Shown: piece after piece, positions 1 through 8,215 of the stretch | Layout: each line of letters starts with the position of its first letter | Numbering within the stretch: the stretch's first letter is position 1 | Notes under the pieces: generated by a model | Told to the model about the DNA's origin: nothing | What the model saw: the letters and a program-made list of their open reading frames with translations, nothing else | Databases searched by the model: none | Position numbers and translations under genes: made by a program | NCBI RefSeq assembly: GCF_900111895.1 | Contig: NZ_FOKB01000004.1 | Span: 683,482-747,481, forward strand | Direction of reading: 5' to 3' | DNA length: 64,000 nucleotides | From: Pseudomonas simiae | GTDB taxonomy: Bacteria; Pseudomonadota; Gammaproteobacteria; Pseudomonadales; Pseudomonadaceae

Positions 1-14
1 TTAGATTGTGGTCG

Positions 15-57
15 TCTGTCAGGCCGCCTTCGCAGGCAAGCCCGCTCCCACATTTTG
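15..57. repeat. REP element, copy 1
   Basis: This stretch contains GTCAGGCCGCCTTCGCAGG followed by CAAGCCCGCTCCCACA. Nearly the same sequence recurs at 35787-35825, and a related shorter one lies at 55431-55454. It has the make-up of the extragenic palindromic (REP) elements scattered between genes in fluorescent pseudomonads. No gene is visible in bases 1-238. Confidence 0.75.
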
Positions 58-86
58 GATCGCGGGATAACAGGTAGATCGCGACC

Positions 87-130
87 GGCTGTCAGGCCTC
101 CATCGGTAGCAAGCTCCCTCGCCACCTGCA
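87..130. repeat. Degenerate REP-like element
   Basis: GGCTGTCAGGCCTCCATCGG followed by TAGCAAGCTCCCTCGCCACC resembles the REP unit at 15-57 but has diverged. With that copy it forms a pair just upstream of queD, as is common for clustered REPs. Confidence 0.5.
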
Positions 131-238
131 CTCTACATTTCGCCCGCAAGCCGCGCCCTACAGAGGGACGGTATGCGCAGCGACGGATCAAGCTGTTAAA
201 CTCGCCGCCTGCCAGACACCGACCGAGCTGAAAACACT

Positions 239-595
239 GTGGAAATCTTCAAGGAATTTACATTCGAATCCGCACACCGCCTGCCCCACGTACCGGAAGG
301 CCATAAATGCGGGCGCCTGCATGGGCATTCGTTCAAGGTGGCGATCCACCTGAGCGGCGACCTGGATCCCCATACCGGCTGGATTCGCGACTTCTCGGAG
401 ATCAAGGCGATTTTCAAGCCGCTTTATGAACGCCTCGACCACAACTACCTCAACGACATCCCTGGCCTGGAAAACCCGACCAGCGAAGTGCTCGCCAAGT
501 GGATCTGGAATGAGTTGAAACCTCTGCTGCCTGAGCTCAGTGCGATTCGCATCCACGAGACCTGCACCAGCGGCTGCATCTATCGCGGCGAGTAA
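239..595 (+). CDS. queD: 6-carboxy-5,6,7,8-tetrahydropterin synthase QueD
   Basis: The 118-residue protein is a typical QueD/PTPS-I enzyme, which converts 7,8-dihydroneopterin triphosphate to 6-carboxytetrahydropterin in the cytoplasmic pathway to queuosine and other 7-deazaguanines. Zinc ligands are visible as His13 (SAHRLP) and His28/His30 (LHGH), and the catalytic Cys24 precedes them in KCGRLHGH. The LDHNYLND and HETCTSG motifs are present. The start is GTG. Length matches the short bacterial QueD form. The gene stands alone and is closed by a strong terminator. Confidence 0.93.
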   Translation: MEIFKEFTFESAHRLPHVPEGHKCGRLHGHSFKVAIHLSGDLDPHTGWIRDFSEIKAIFKPLYERLDHNYLNDIPGLENPTSEVLAKWIWNELKPLLPELSAIRIHETCTSGCIYRGE

Positions 596-610
596 TCGAC
601 TGCGTCCATA

Positions 611-632
611 AAAACCACCTTCGGGTGGTTTT
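611..632 (+). terminator. Rho-independent terminator of queD
   Basis: A stem AAAACCACC / GGTGGTTTT with a TTCG tetraloop is followed by a run of T, 15 bases after the queD stop codon. Confidence 0.9.
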
Positions 633-654
633 TTTGCGCCTGGCATTTATCCAT

Positions 655-708
655 GTAAAGCGACCTTGACACCCCAATGGCCTACACTTAATGTAAAGCA
701 CCCTTTAC
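655..708 (+). promoter_or_regulatory. Promoter/operator region with GTAAAG sites
   Basis: A TTGACA hexamer lies at 666-671. GTAAAG occurs at 655-660 and again at 693-698, where it forms a perfect 6-4-6 inverted repeat GTAAAG-CACC-CTTTAC (693-708). The palindrome sits directly before the ribosome binding site of the membrane-protein gene, where an autoregulatory XRE repressor would be expected to bind. The binding assignment is inference. Confidence 0.5.
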
Positions 709-722
709 TTACGGAGATGACT

Positions 723-1097
723 ATGTCGGTCAAACGCTTCTTGGTGGAATTCGCGGTGACAATGCTGGCGTATATGCTGTGCGTGGTGGTTTCCAGCGCC
801 TACATGTCGTCCATGCCCAACGGCGCCGCCCGAGTTGCCCTGGCTTTGCTGCCGGTCATTCCGATGATCGCGATGGCAATTGCGATCATCCGCCGGCTCA
901 ACGCCATGGATGAAATGGGCCGCAAGATCCAGTTGGACGCACTGGCCGTGGCCTTTGTGTGCACGGCCCTGACGACCTTCAGTTACGGCTTCCTGGAAAC
1001 CGCTGGCTTCCCACGGTTGTCGGCCTTTATGGTGTGGCCGATCATGGGCGGCGTCTGGTGCGTCGCCACGATCATCGGCACAAGGCGCTACCAATGA
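723..1097 (+). CDS. Small four-helix membrane protein
   Basis: The 124-residue protein has about four hydrophobic helices (roughly residues 6-28, 36-56, 72-91 and 98-118) and a short charged cytoplasmic loop, RRLNAMDEMGRKIQ. The ATG at 723 is chosen because GGAG lies six bases upstream; an in-frame ATG at 717 would be too close to it. Its last codons overlap the next gene in ATGA, so the two are translationally coupled. Small membrane proteins paired with a minimal XRE regulator are common in bacteria, but their function is usually unknown. No enzymatic motif is visible. Confidence 0.75.
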   Translation: MSVKRFLVEFAVTMLAYMLCVVVSSAYMSSMPNGAARVALALLPVIPMIAMAIAIIRRLNAMDEMGRKIQLDALAVAFVCTALTTFSYGFLETAGFPRLSAFMVWPIMGGVWCVATIIGTRRYQ

Positions 1098-1291
1098 ACA
1101 ACCTGATGCGCCAGTTGCGCTCGGGACTGGGTTGGTCCCAGGCCGACCTCGCCGAACGCCTGGGTGTGTCACGCCAAACCGTCAACGCCATCGAGACCGG
1201 CCGCTACGATCCGAGCTTGCCCTTGGCGTTCAAGATCGCCAAGGTGTTCGAACGACCTATCGAAGACATCTTCGAAGCGCCGGCAGACTGA
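1094..1291 (+). CDS. Minimal XRE-family transcriptional regulator
   Basis: The protein has 65 residues and is essentially one helix-turn-helix domain: LGWSQADLAERLGVSRQTVN then AIETGRYDPSLPLAFKIAKVF. It belongs to the short Cro/CI-like regulators ending in a (I/L)EDIF motif. The start at 1094 overlaps the preceding stop codon (ATGA). It probably represses its own operon through the GTAAAG palindrome upstream; that is inference from position. Confidence 0.88.
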   Translation: MNNLMRQLRSGLGWSQADLAERLGVSRQTVNAIETGRYDPSLPLAFKIAKVFERPIEDIFEAPAD

Positions 1292-1313
1292 TCGACTGTC
1301 CAGAGGAGCCCGC

Positions 1314-1490
1314 TGCAATTTTGCCGAACACCAGGCGCTGGATGCCGGCTTCGCGGCCATTCGTCTATACACCAACGCAGCCATGCACGAGAACATCACG
1401 CTGTACACCCGTCGTGGCTGTATCGAGACCCACCGGGCCGAAAAACATGGCCTGCGGCGGGTGTACATGACCAAGAAACTCCGGGAGTAA
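1314..1490 (+). pseudogene. 5'-truncated GNAT acetyltransferase remnant
   Basis: An open frame from 1314 to the stop at 1490 encodes AEHQALDAGFAAIRLYTNAA, then a NITLYTRRGCIETHR stretch and RRVYMTKKL. This is the C-terminal third of a GNAT N-acetyltransferase (the AL..G...I.L.T...N..A..LY...GF motif). The acetyl-CoA binding loop and the N-terminal half are missing, and the XRE gene ends only about 20 bases before it, so this looks like a relic of a deletion. Confidence 0.7.
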
Positions 1491-1493
1491 CCC

Positions 1494-2117
1494 ATGGAAA
1501 ACACCTGGCTGGCCCAGGCCAAACGCTTGCAGGCGTTGGCGTCCACAGGGCTGCACTTTTGTACCGATGATTTCGAGCGCGAGCGCCTGGAAGAAATTGC
1601 CGAGATTGCCCACAGCATGCTCGCGCAGCTGGGCAATGTGCCCTTGGAGCGCATCACCGGGCTGGTCACGGATTTTGCCCAACGCTACTCGACGCCGATG
1701 ATCGACGTGCGCGGGGCGGTCATCCAAGACGATCGAATTCTGTTGGTACGGGAGTTGACCGATGGCTGCTGGGCGTTGCCGGGAGGTTATGCGGATATCG
1801 GTTTGTCGGCGGCGGAAAATATCGTCAAGGAGATTCGCGAGGAAGCCGGGCTGACGGTGACGGCGCGCGCCCTATACAGCGTGACGCACAAGGCCAAGGG
1901 CTTGTATCGGCCGGATGTGCGCGACTTCTATAAGCTGTACTTCCTCTGTGAACCGGTAGATCAGTCGGCTCCGATGGCAGGGTTCGAGACCACCGAAGTG
2001 GGCTTTTTCCGGCTAAATGACCTGCCGCCACTGTCTCGCGGGCGCACCATCGAAAGTGATCTGGAGGCTGCATTTGCCTTCCACCGTGGCGAGATCACCC
2101 AGACGCTGTTCGACTGA
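1494..2117 (+). CDS. NUDIX hydrolase with N-terminal helical domain
   Basis: The 207-residue protein has an N-terminal helical region (about 1-60) of the type found in a NUDIX subfamily (Nudix_N_2-like), followed by a NUDIX fold. The NUDIX box is visible as GGYADIGLSAAE then NIVKEIREEAGL, with the metal-binding REEAG glutamates intact; Lys replaces the usual Arg before the first Glu. It would hydrolyse a nucleoside diphosphate linked to another moiety, substrate unknown. The start is ATG at 1494 with GGGAG just upstream, directly after the GNAT remnant. Confidence 0.85.
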   Translation: MENTWLAQAKRLQALASTGLHFCTDDFERERLEEIAEIAHSMLAQLGNVPLERITGLVTDFAQRYSTPMIDVRGAVIQDDRILLVRELTDGCWALPGGYADIGLSAAENIVKEIREEAGLTVTARALYSVTHKAKGLYRPDVRDFYKLYFLCEPVDQSAPMAGFETTEVGFFRLNDLPPLSRGRTIESDLEAAFAFHRGEITQTLFD

Positions 2118-2209
2118 TCCAATTTGTATCACGGCTGCACCGCTTTCGTGCCCGATTGGGCACGCCGAACACTCTTTCCCGCGCTCCTTCCCGTTTTGGC
2201 TATAAATAC

Positions 2210-2224
2210 TGTGCACAGTGCACA
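2210..2224 (+). promoter_or_regulatory. 15-bp perfect palindrome, possible operator for cytosine genes
   Basis: TGTGCACAGTGCACA is a perfect odd-centred palindrome made of two GTGCAC units one base apart. It lies 85-99 bases upstream of codB and about 35 bases upstream of the sigma-54 promoter candidate. It could bind the PucR-type regulator encoded two genes downstream, or NtrC. The half-sites resemble TGCAC/GTGCA of NtrC boxes, but the spacing is shorter than the NtrC consensus. Confidence 0.4.
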
Positions 2225-2258
2225 AACCCTACCGTGCGTGTGTCACTGCTGCCCGATG

Positions 2259-2274
2259 TGGCACGCGCGGTGCA
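2259..2274 (+). promoter_or_regulatory. Sigma-54 (-24/-12) promoter candidate for codB
   Basis: TGGCACGCGCGGTGCA matches the sigma-54 consensus TGGCACG-N4-TTGCA with one mismatch. The essential GG (2260-2261) and GC (2272-2273) are exactly ten bases apart. It lies 35 bases before the codB start. Nitrogen-controlled expression of nucleobase uptake and deamination makes physiological sense, since cytosine deaminase releases ammonia. Confidence 0.6.
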
Positions 2275-2308
2275 ATAGGCCTGCGTCACTCATTCAGGAG
2301 CAAGGCAC

Positions 2309-3577
2309 ATGACGCAGCAAGAACCGGGCAACGATTACCCCCTCAGCGAAGTCCCGATGCATGCGCGCAAGGGCCTGGCGTCTACTGCCATGGTGCTGCT
2401 GGGTTTTACCTTTTTTACCGCGACCATGTTTGCCGGCGGCAAGCTGGGAGTGGCGTTCAGCTTTACCGACATGCTCGGCGTCGTCGCCCTGGGTAACCTG
2501 CTGCTGGGTATCTACGCCGCAGGCCTGGGTTACATCGCCTTCAAGAGTGGGCTGAATTCGGTGCTGATGGGACGCTTCTGCTTCGGCGAAATGGGCAGCA
2601 AGCTCAGCGACTTGATCCTCGGCTTCACCCAGATCGGCTGGTACGCCTGGGGCACCGCCACTGCCGCCGTGGTGCTGGGCAAATATTTCGAGCTGGGCCA
2701 GGGCAGCGTACTGGCGTTGATGGTGCTGTTCGGCCTGGTGTTCTGCGCCACGGCCTACGCTGGTTATCGCGGGCTGGAAATCCTGTCCTACATCGCGGTG
2801 CCGGCCATGGGCATCCTGCTGTTTCTGTCGATGTGGGTCGCCACGGTCAAAGTCGGCGGGCTGGATGGGCTGCTGGCGGTGGTGCCGAGCGGTGAGCTGG
2901 ACCTGTCCACCGCGATCACCCTGGTGTTCGGCACCTTTGTCAGCGGCGCGACCCAGGCCACCAACTGGACGCGTTTTTCGCGCTCGGCCAAAGTGGCGGT
3001 ACTGGCGAGCCTGATCGGCTTCTTCATCGGCAATGGATTGATGGTGCTGATTGGCGCCTACGGTGCCATCGTCTATCAGCAACCGGACGTGGTTGAAGTG
3101 TTGCTGCTGCAAGGCTTTGCCATGGCGGCGATGGCCATGTTGCTGCTCAATATCTGGAGCACCCAGGACAACACGATCTACAACTTCGCTGTGGCCGGCT
3201 GCAACCTGTTGCGCACCAAACGCCGCAAGACAGTCACCCTGGCCGGCGCCGTGATCGGCACCCTGCTGGCGTTGCTCGGCATGTACGACATGCTGGTGCC
3301 TTACCTGATTCTGCTGGGCACGGTGATCCCACCGATTGGTGGGGTGATCATGGCGGACTTCTTCTATCGCTATCGCGGCCGCTACCCGCGCCTGGCGGAT
3401 GCGCGCCTGCCGGCATTCAACTGGCCGGGGCTGGCGGCCTATGGCGTTGGCACCGTGCTGGCGTTCAATTCGCCCTGGGTCGCGCCGTTGGTGGGTATCG
3501 TTGCAGCGTCGCTGACCTACATCGTGCTCACCGCCGTCCTACGCGTGCGTGCGCCTCTGGCTGATGCCCAGGCATGA
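2309..3577 (+). CDS. codB: Cytosine permease (NCS1 family)
   Basis: The 422-residue protein has about twelve transmembrane segments and the NCS1 nucleobase:cation symporter pattern, with the helix-1 region GFTFFTATMFAGGKLG and the helix-8 region NIWSTQDNTIYNFA seen in CodB-type cytosine permeases. Length equals the E. coli CodB class. It would import cytosine for the deaminase encoded two genes downstream. The ATG at 2309 has AGGAG seven to eleven bases upstream. Its 3' end overlaps the regulator gene by four bases. The sigma-54 promoter candidate immediately upstream suggests nitrogen control. Confidence 0.9.
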   Translation: MTQQEPGNDYPLSEVPMHARKGLASTAMVLLGFTFFTATMFAGGKLGVAFSFTDMLGVVALGNLLLGIYAAGLGYIAFKSGLNSVLMGRFCFGEMGSKLSDLILGFTQIGWYAWGTATAAVVLGKYFELGQGSVLALMVLFGLVFCATAYAGYRGLEILSYIAVPAMGILLFLSMWVATVKVGGLDGLLAVVPSGELDLSTAITLVFGTFVSGATQATNWTRFSRSAKVAVLASLIGFFIGNGLMVLIGAYGAIVYQQPDVVEVLLLQGFAMAAMAMLLLNIWSTQDNTIYNFAVAGCNLLRTKRRKTVTLAGAVIGTLLALLGMYDMLVPYLILLGTVIPPIGGVIMADFFYRYRGRYPRLADARLPAFNWPGLAAYGVGTVLAFNSPWVAPLVGIVAASLTYIVLTAVLRVRAPLADAQA

Positions 3578-4779
3578 GCTTGACCATTGCCGATGTATTG
3601 GCGCTGCCGGGCCTGGAATCCATGCGCCTGCGCGCTGGCGAGACCGGGTTGGATAACGGTGTGCGCTGGCCCTATGTGGCGGAAAACAGCGGGATTGCGG
3701 AATGGGTGCTCGGTGGCGAGCTCGTGTTCGTCACCGGGATCAATCACCCGCGCGACGAAACCAACCTGTTGCAATTGCTTGAGGAAGCCTGCGAGCGTCA
3801 AGTGGCTGGCTTGGTAGTGCTGACCGGGCCTGCGTATATCCAGGCGATTCCCCAGCGTTTACTCGATGCCGCCGAAGCCGCCGGCATGCCGTTGATCGAA
3901 CAGCCCTACTCGCTGAAAATGGTGCTGGTAACCCAGGCCATTGGTTCGGCGCTGATCCAGTCCGAACAACTGGGGCGCTCGCGGCATGATGTGCTTGAGC
4001 GCTTGCTGACCGGCGACTACCAATCCCTGGAACTGTTGCTGCACCGGGCCACGCAATTGGGCATGCCATTGGCCGGGTATTGGCAAGTGGTGCAACTGCA
4101 GTTGGAAGGCAACGAGTTGCTGTTTGCCCAGGGTGATGCGGCTTCGGTGGAAGCGCAACTGGCGCGACAACACGACGTTATCAGCCGTCGACTGCGGCAA
4201 TTCTCGGCCGGTTTGCCGGTGCAGGGACGAGCCGGCCAATGGACAGTCCTGCTGCCCGCGCCGGATGCCGTGGCGGCGTTGACCAACCGCCAACAGCTAG
4301 CCCATTGGCTTAATCCGCTGAATCTACGCTTGGCGCCGCTCAAACTGTTTATCGGCCTCAGCGCCGCAGCGCACCCACCGGCACACCTGGCCCAGGCGCA
4401 GGATGAAGCCCGCCAGGCACTGGCGGCTGCGCGGCGCTTCAGTGAGCGTGCCGGGCTGTGCGTGTACGACGAATTGGGCGTGCTCAAGCTGCTCAGCGGC
4501 GTGCGTGATCGCGCCCTCCTCGATCAATTCCTGAATGAACGCCTCGGCCCATTGCTGCGCCACGACTTGCACCATGGCCCCAACCTGATGCCCACCCTGG
4601 AAGCCTGGTTCCATGAGAATGGTAACCTTGTGGCCGCCGCCCAGCGGCTGGCCGTGCACCGCAATACATTAACGCACCGTGTCCAGCGCATCGAAGCCCT
4701 GTGCGGGCTGACGCTGGATAACGCTTATGATCGCCTGGACATCGGTATAGCGCTGATGATCTGGCGACTGTCTGCCTGA
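3574..4779 (+). CDS. PucR-family transcriptional regulator of the cytosine locus
   Basis: The 401-residue protein begins with a PucR ligand-sensing domain (ALPGLESMRLRAGETGLDNG, then WVLGGELVFVTG). It ends with a PucR-type helix-turn-helix (AAQRLAVHRNTLTHRVQRIE, about residues 352-371). This family controls purine and pyrimidine catabolism. It overlaps codB by ATGA and precedes codA by 27 bases, so the regulator is made with the genes it probably controls. Having it between permease and deaminase is unlike the E. coli codBA operon, where they adjoin. Confidence 0.88.
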   Translation: MSLTIADVLALPGLESMRLRAGETGLDNGVRWPYVAENSGIAEWVLGGELVFVTGINHPRDETNLLQLLEEACERQVAGLVVLTGPAYIQAIPQRLLDAAEAAGMPLIEQPYSLKMVLVTQAIGSALIQSEQLGRSRHDVLERLLTGDYQSLELLLHRATQLGMPLAGYWQVVQLQLEGNELLFAQGDAASVEAQLARQHDVISRRLRQFSAGLPVQGRAGQWTVLLPAPDAVAALTNRQQLAHWLNPLNLRLAPLKLFIGLSAAAHPPAHLAQAQDEARQALAAARRFSERAGLCVYDELGVLKLLSGVRDRALLDQFLNERLGPLLRHDLHHGPNLMPTLEAWFHENGNLVAAAQRLAVHRNTLTHRVQRIEALCGLTLDNAYDRLDIGIALMIWRLSA

Positions 4780-4806
4780 TTGTTTTTAGCCAAGAGGAAC
4801 TTGCCC

Positions 4807-6042
4807 ATGCACATCATCAACGCCCGCCTGCGCAACCGTGAAGGCCTGCATGATCTGCACCTGGAACATGGCCGGATCGCCAGCATCACGCCACAAACGA
4901 CAGCGCCCGTACTGGCATCTGGTGACCTGGACGCCGCCGGCAACCTGGTGATTCCACCCTTCGTTGAACCGCATATCCACCTGGACGCCACCCTGACGGC
5001 CGGCGAGCCCCGCTGGAACATGAGCGGCACCCTGTTCGAAGGCATCGAGTGCTGGGGCGAGCGCAAAGCCACCATCACCCAGGAAGACACCAAGACCCGC
5101 GCCAAGAAGACGATCCAGGCCCTCGCCGCCCACGGTATCCAACACGTGCGCACCCACGTCGACGTCACCGATCCGGACCTCACCGCGCTCAAGGCGATGC
5201 TGCAAGTGCGCGAAGAGAGCAAGCACCTGATCGACCTGCAAATCGTCGCCTTCCCCCAGGAAGGCATCGAGTCGTACCGCAACGGCCGCGAACTGATGGA
5301 AGAAGCCATCCGCCTGGGGGCCGACGTAATCGGCGGTATCCCTCACTTTGAATACACCCGCGACCAGGGCGTGAGTTCGGTGAAGTTCCTGATGGACCTG
5401 GCCGAACGTACCGGCTGCCTGGTGGACGTGCACTGCGACGAAACCGACGACCCCCATTCACGTTTTCTCGAAGTGCTGGCCGAAGAAGCCCGCAGCCGCG
5501 ATATGGGTGCCCGCGTCACCGCCAGCCACACCACGGCCATGGGCTCCTACGACAATGCCTACTGCGCCAAACTCTTCCGCCTGCTGGGGCATTCGGGGAT
5601 CAGCTTCGTCTCTTGCCCCACCGAAAGTATCCACCTGCAAGGACGCTTCGACAGCTTCCCGAAACGCCGTGGCGTCACCCGGGTCAATGAACTGCTGGAG
5701 GCCGGCATGAACGTGTGTTTCGGCCAGGATTCCATCGTCGACCCTTGGTACCCCTTGGGCAACGGCAACATCCTGCGGGTGCTGGAGGCCGGTTTGCATA
5801 TCTGCCACATGCTCGGCTACCGCAACCTGCAAAGCGCCCTCGACCTGGTGACCGACAACAGTGCCAAGGCCATGGCCCTGGGTGACCGCTACGGTCTGGA
5901 ACCCGGACGCCCCGCCAACCTGTTGATCCTTTCGGCGGACAGCGACTATGAGGTCATCCGCAGTCAGGGCTTGCCGCTGTACTCGATCCGCAACGGCAAA
6001 GTGCTGATGCGGCGTCAGCCGGCGCAGGTTGAGTTTGTGTAA
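4807..6042 (+). CDS. codA: Cytosine deaminase
   Basis: The 411-residue amidohydrolase matches CodA, which converts cytosine to uracil plus ammonia in the cytoplasm. Metal and catalytic residues are all visible: His56 and His58 (HIHLD), His209 and Glu212 (HCDE), His241 (SHTTAMGSY) and Asp308/Asp312 (GQDSIVDPW), in the spacing of the E. coli enzyme (427 residues). The start at 4807 is chosen because AAGAGG lies nine bases upstream; an upstream in-frame ATG at 4780 would add nine non-family residues. It ends eight bases from the convergent lipase gene. Confidence 0.95.
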   Translation: MHIINARLRNREGLHDLHLEHGRIASITPQTTAPVLASGDLDAAGNLVIPPFVEPHIHLDATLTAGEPRWNMSGTLFEGIECWGERKATITQEDTKTRAKKTIQALAAHGIQHVRTHVDVTDPDLTALKAMLQVREESKHLIDLQIVAFPQEGIESYRNGRELMEEAIRLGADVIGGIPHFEYTRDQGVSSVKFLMDLAERTGCLVDVHCDETDDPHSRFLEVLAEEARSRDMGARVTASHTTAMGSYDNAYCAKLFRLLGHSGISFVSCPTESIHLQGRFDSFPKRRGVTRVNELLEAGMNVCFGQDSIVDPWYPLGNGNILRVLEAGLHICHMLGYRNLQSALDLVTDNSAKAMALGDRYGLEPGRPANLLILSADSDYEVIRSQGLPLYSIRNGKVLMRRQPAQVEFV

Positions 6043-6050
6043 AACCGGGT

Positions 6051-8201
6051 TCAGACAATTGAGTCGATATCCAGCGTTTGCGCCCTCCCCCATGCGTGAA
6101 GCTGCGCGGGGGGGATGCTGGCGACTTGCGACGGCTCACGGTTTTCACGGTGGCTGAACCAGCGCTTGAGGCTGGGTTGCACGTTGGCGCTATGGGCTTG
6201 ACTGCCGTAGACATCACGGGCTTCCAGGCGGCGCCAGCGCAGAGTCGCAAGGCGCTCACGGCTGGTGTGCAAGCGGTCGATCTCGCTATTCAGGGCTTCG
6301 TTGTGTTCATAGCCTCGGTCGTTGGCAGACCTTAGGCGGGCCAGTTCCCGGCGCTTGTTGCGCAGTTGTTGGCGCATGGTCTCCAGGGCCAGGTCGAGCA
6401 GCTCGAACTCGCTTGGCGTGACCAGTGGGCCGTTGCTTTCCTGGGTTTGCTGCCAGCGACGTAGCGTTGCCCACGCCGCCGGAATGTAGCTGGCAGTCAT
6501 GAAGTGCTGGTTGGCCTGGAACAGCTGTCTCAGCAGGTTATCCCGCTCGGGCATGTCGCCACGCAGTTGCAAGGTTCGGTTGCAACCGGCCTCTTGGATG
6601 GATTCACAACCGGGTTTCCACAACACCGAAGACTGTGTGCCATCCGGCAGCATGATCGGCATGAAATGGTGCTGTTCGCCGTGGTGTTGGTAAGGGTTTG
6701 CGCCAAAACGCACCAACCCGGCGGCGAACAGCAGGCCGCCCGGTGCAGGGGCGCTGAACAGTGTGACGGCGCCTGGGATCCAGAGTTTGGCGGTGGTGTT
6801 CATCCAAGGGGCCGGGACGCTGGGGACGGGATCGTTGTGGTTGACGATACGGTGGTGGACCAGGGTTGAAGCACCTTGGGTGAATTCAGAGTCGGCGGCG
6901 CGGGGGGCGCCGTAGGTGTAGAGGAGGATGTTGTAGTTGCACTCCGGAGCCCTGCGCAGACCTTCTGCGAGGAGTAAAGCGATTGCGCCGCCCAGGCTGT
7001 GGCCGCAGATGATAATTCGTTGGCCGGTATGGAATTGGTCGAGGTAGTGCAATACGAAATCGCGCACTGCCCGGTAAGCCTGATAAAAACCTTGGTGGGC
7101 CTTGCCGACTCCTTCCGTGTAAGGGACCTGATGAGCGTTTGCATCTCGCATCCCGTCCGCACCACTGGCGGTACCACGCACCGCGATCAGGATTACTTCA
7201 TCGTGATGGGTAATAAACGCCTGAGTATCCGTACCAAGCGCTTCATCATCGAAAAAGTGCACATTCGCTGGATGTTCCTGCTTTTCCTGCAGCTCCGGTT
7301 GGTTTTGTGGGTATAGCTCTGGATCGAAGGGCAAAATCTCAAAACGCTGGGAGTAAGGGACCTCTTCGTAAAGGGGGTAAAAACGGTCGACTTGTTCTGC
7401 ATCAAATCGCCAAGCCTCATGGGAACCCGAAAGCTCTTCGGCAAATAGATGCCCGATGCTGGGATCAAGGGGAAAGCGAACGTGGTCGTGGGGCTTTTCA
7501 GGTGGCACTTGGCCGAAGTTGCAATAACTCAAGGTGGCCATCAATGCCAACTGATAAAGGTTCAAGGCGCAGAAACCGTCGTCGGTTGAAAGCATCGGGC
7601 GAAAGGCCCTGAGTGGTCGAACTTCCAGAGCGGTGTGGTTGTTGGGAAACAACACGACTCCTACCAAGTTCGATTGAGGTGGTCCAAATCCCAGCTCACC
7701 CATCATGTTCAACGCGTGTCGCAGGGGTTGATGACTCCGCTGCGCAACCGGTGGCAAATGGGCGACATGGCGGACCAAATCACGCACTTCCACTTGATAG
7801 AACCGGTTGGCCTTGTGCTGAGCAGGATTACTGTCGAGGCGCTGGCCATCAGAGGCGGCAAACCGAGTCTGTTCAGCCCGAACTTGAAGCTCGGTGATAG
7901 GAAGTTTGTAGGTGGGGCGCAACATCAGTTGTAGATAGGGGGGCTCTGTTCCTGAATACAGATCGTCGAGAACAAGTACCACAGGCCCACAGAAAATATT
8001 GTCTAGCTTGGCAAACCCTTCTCCATTCAGCCTGCCTTTGTACTCCTGCCCTGCACTATCGTGGACGGTGTATGGCAGTCCCCCATACGCCGCTCCCACG
8101 CCCAGTTCGTCGACCAGGCAAAAGCTCACCCAATGCCCGCGCAGTGAACAGGCTGGCTTGCTATCACTGAAAAAAGATTGCTTCCATGCATCCTGCTTCA
8201 T
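6051..8201 (-). CDS. Class 3 lipase, probable type VI secretion effector (Tle-type)
   Basis: The 716-residue protein has an unassigned N-terminal half and a Lipase_3 alpha/beta-hydrolase domain in the middle. Features are VRGT (oxyanion region), the nucleophile elbow GHSLGG with Ser402, YGAPR, and an NHNDPVPSVP segment supplying the acid. The C-terminal 150 residues are charged and helical, probably a coiled coil. There is no signal peptide, as expected for T6SS cargo. It is the last gene of a vgrG-DUF4123-lipoprotein-lipase run, the arrangement of phospholipase effectors such as V. cholerae TseL (Tle2, from memory). The ATG at 8201 has AAGGAG seven bases upstream. The effector role is inferred from context. 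Confidence 0.8.
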   Translation of the reverse strand: MKQDAWKQSFFSDSKPACSLRGHWVSFCLVDELGVGAAYGGLPYTVHDSAGQEYKGRLNGEGFAKLDNIFCGPVVLVLDDLYSGTEPPYLQLMLRPTYKLPITELQVRAEQTRFAASDGQRLDSNPAQHKANRFYQVEVRDLVRHVAHLPPVAQRSHQPLRHALNMMGELGFGPPQSNLVGVVLFPNNHTALEVRPLRAFRPMLSTDDGFCALNLYQLALMATLSYCNFGQVPPEKPHDHVRFPLDPSIGHLFAEELSGSHEAWRFDAEQVDRFYPLYEEVPYSQRFEILPFDPELYPQNQPELQEKQEHPANVHFFDDEALGTDTQAFITHHDEVILIAVRGTASGADGMRDANAHQVPYTEGVGKAHQGFYQAYRAVRDFVLHYLDQFHTGQRIIICGHSLGGAIALLLAEGLRRAPECNYNILLYTYGAPRAADSEFTQGASTLVHHRIVNHNDPVPSVPAPWMNTTAKLWIPGAVTLFSAPAPGGLLFAAGLVRFGANPYQHHGEQHHFMPIMLPDGTQSSVLWKPGCESIQEAGCNRTLQLRGDMPERDNLLRQLFQANQHFMTASYIPAAWATLRRWQQTQESNGPLVTPSEFELLDLALETMRQQLRNKRRELARLRSANDRGYEHNEALNSEIDRLHTSRERLATLRWRRLEARDVYGSQAHSANVQPSLKRWFSHRENREPSQVASIPPAQLHAWGRAQTLDIDSIV

Positions 8202-8215
8202 GACCTTGCTCCTTG

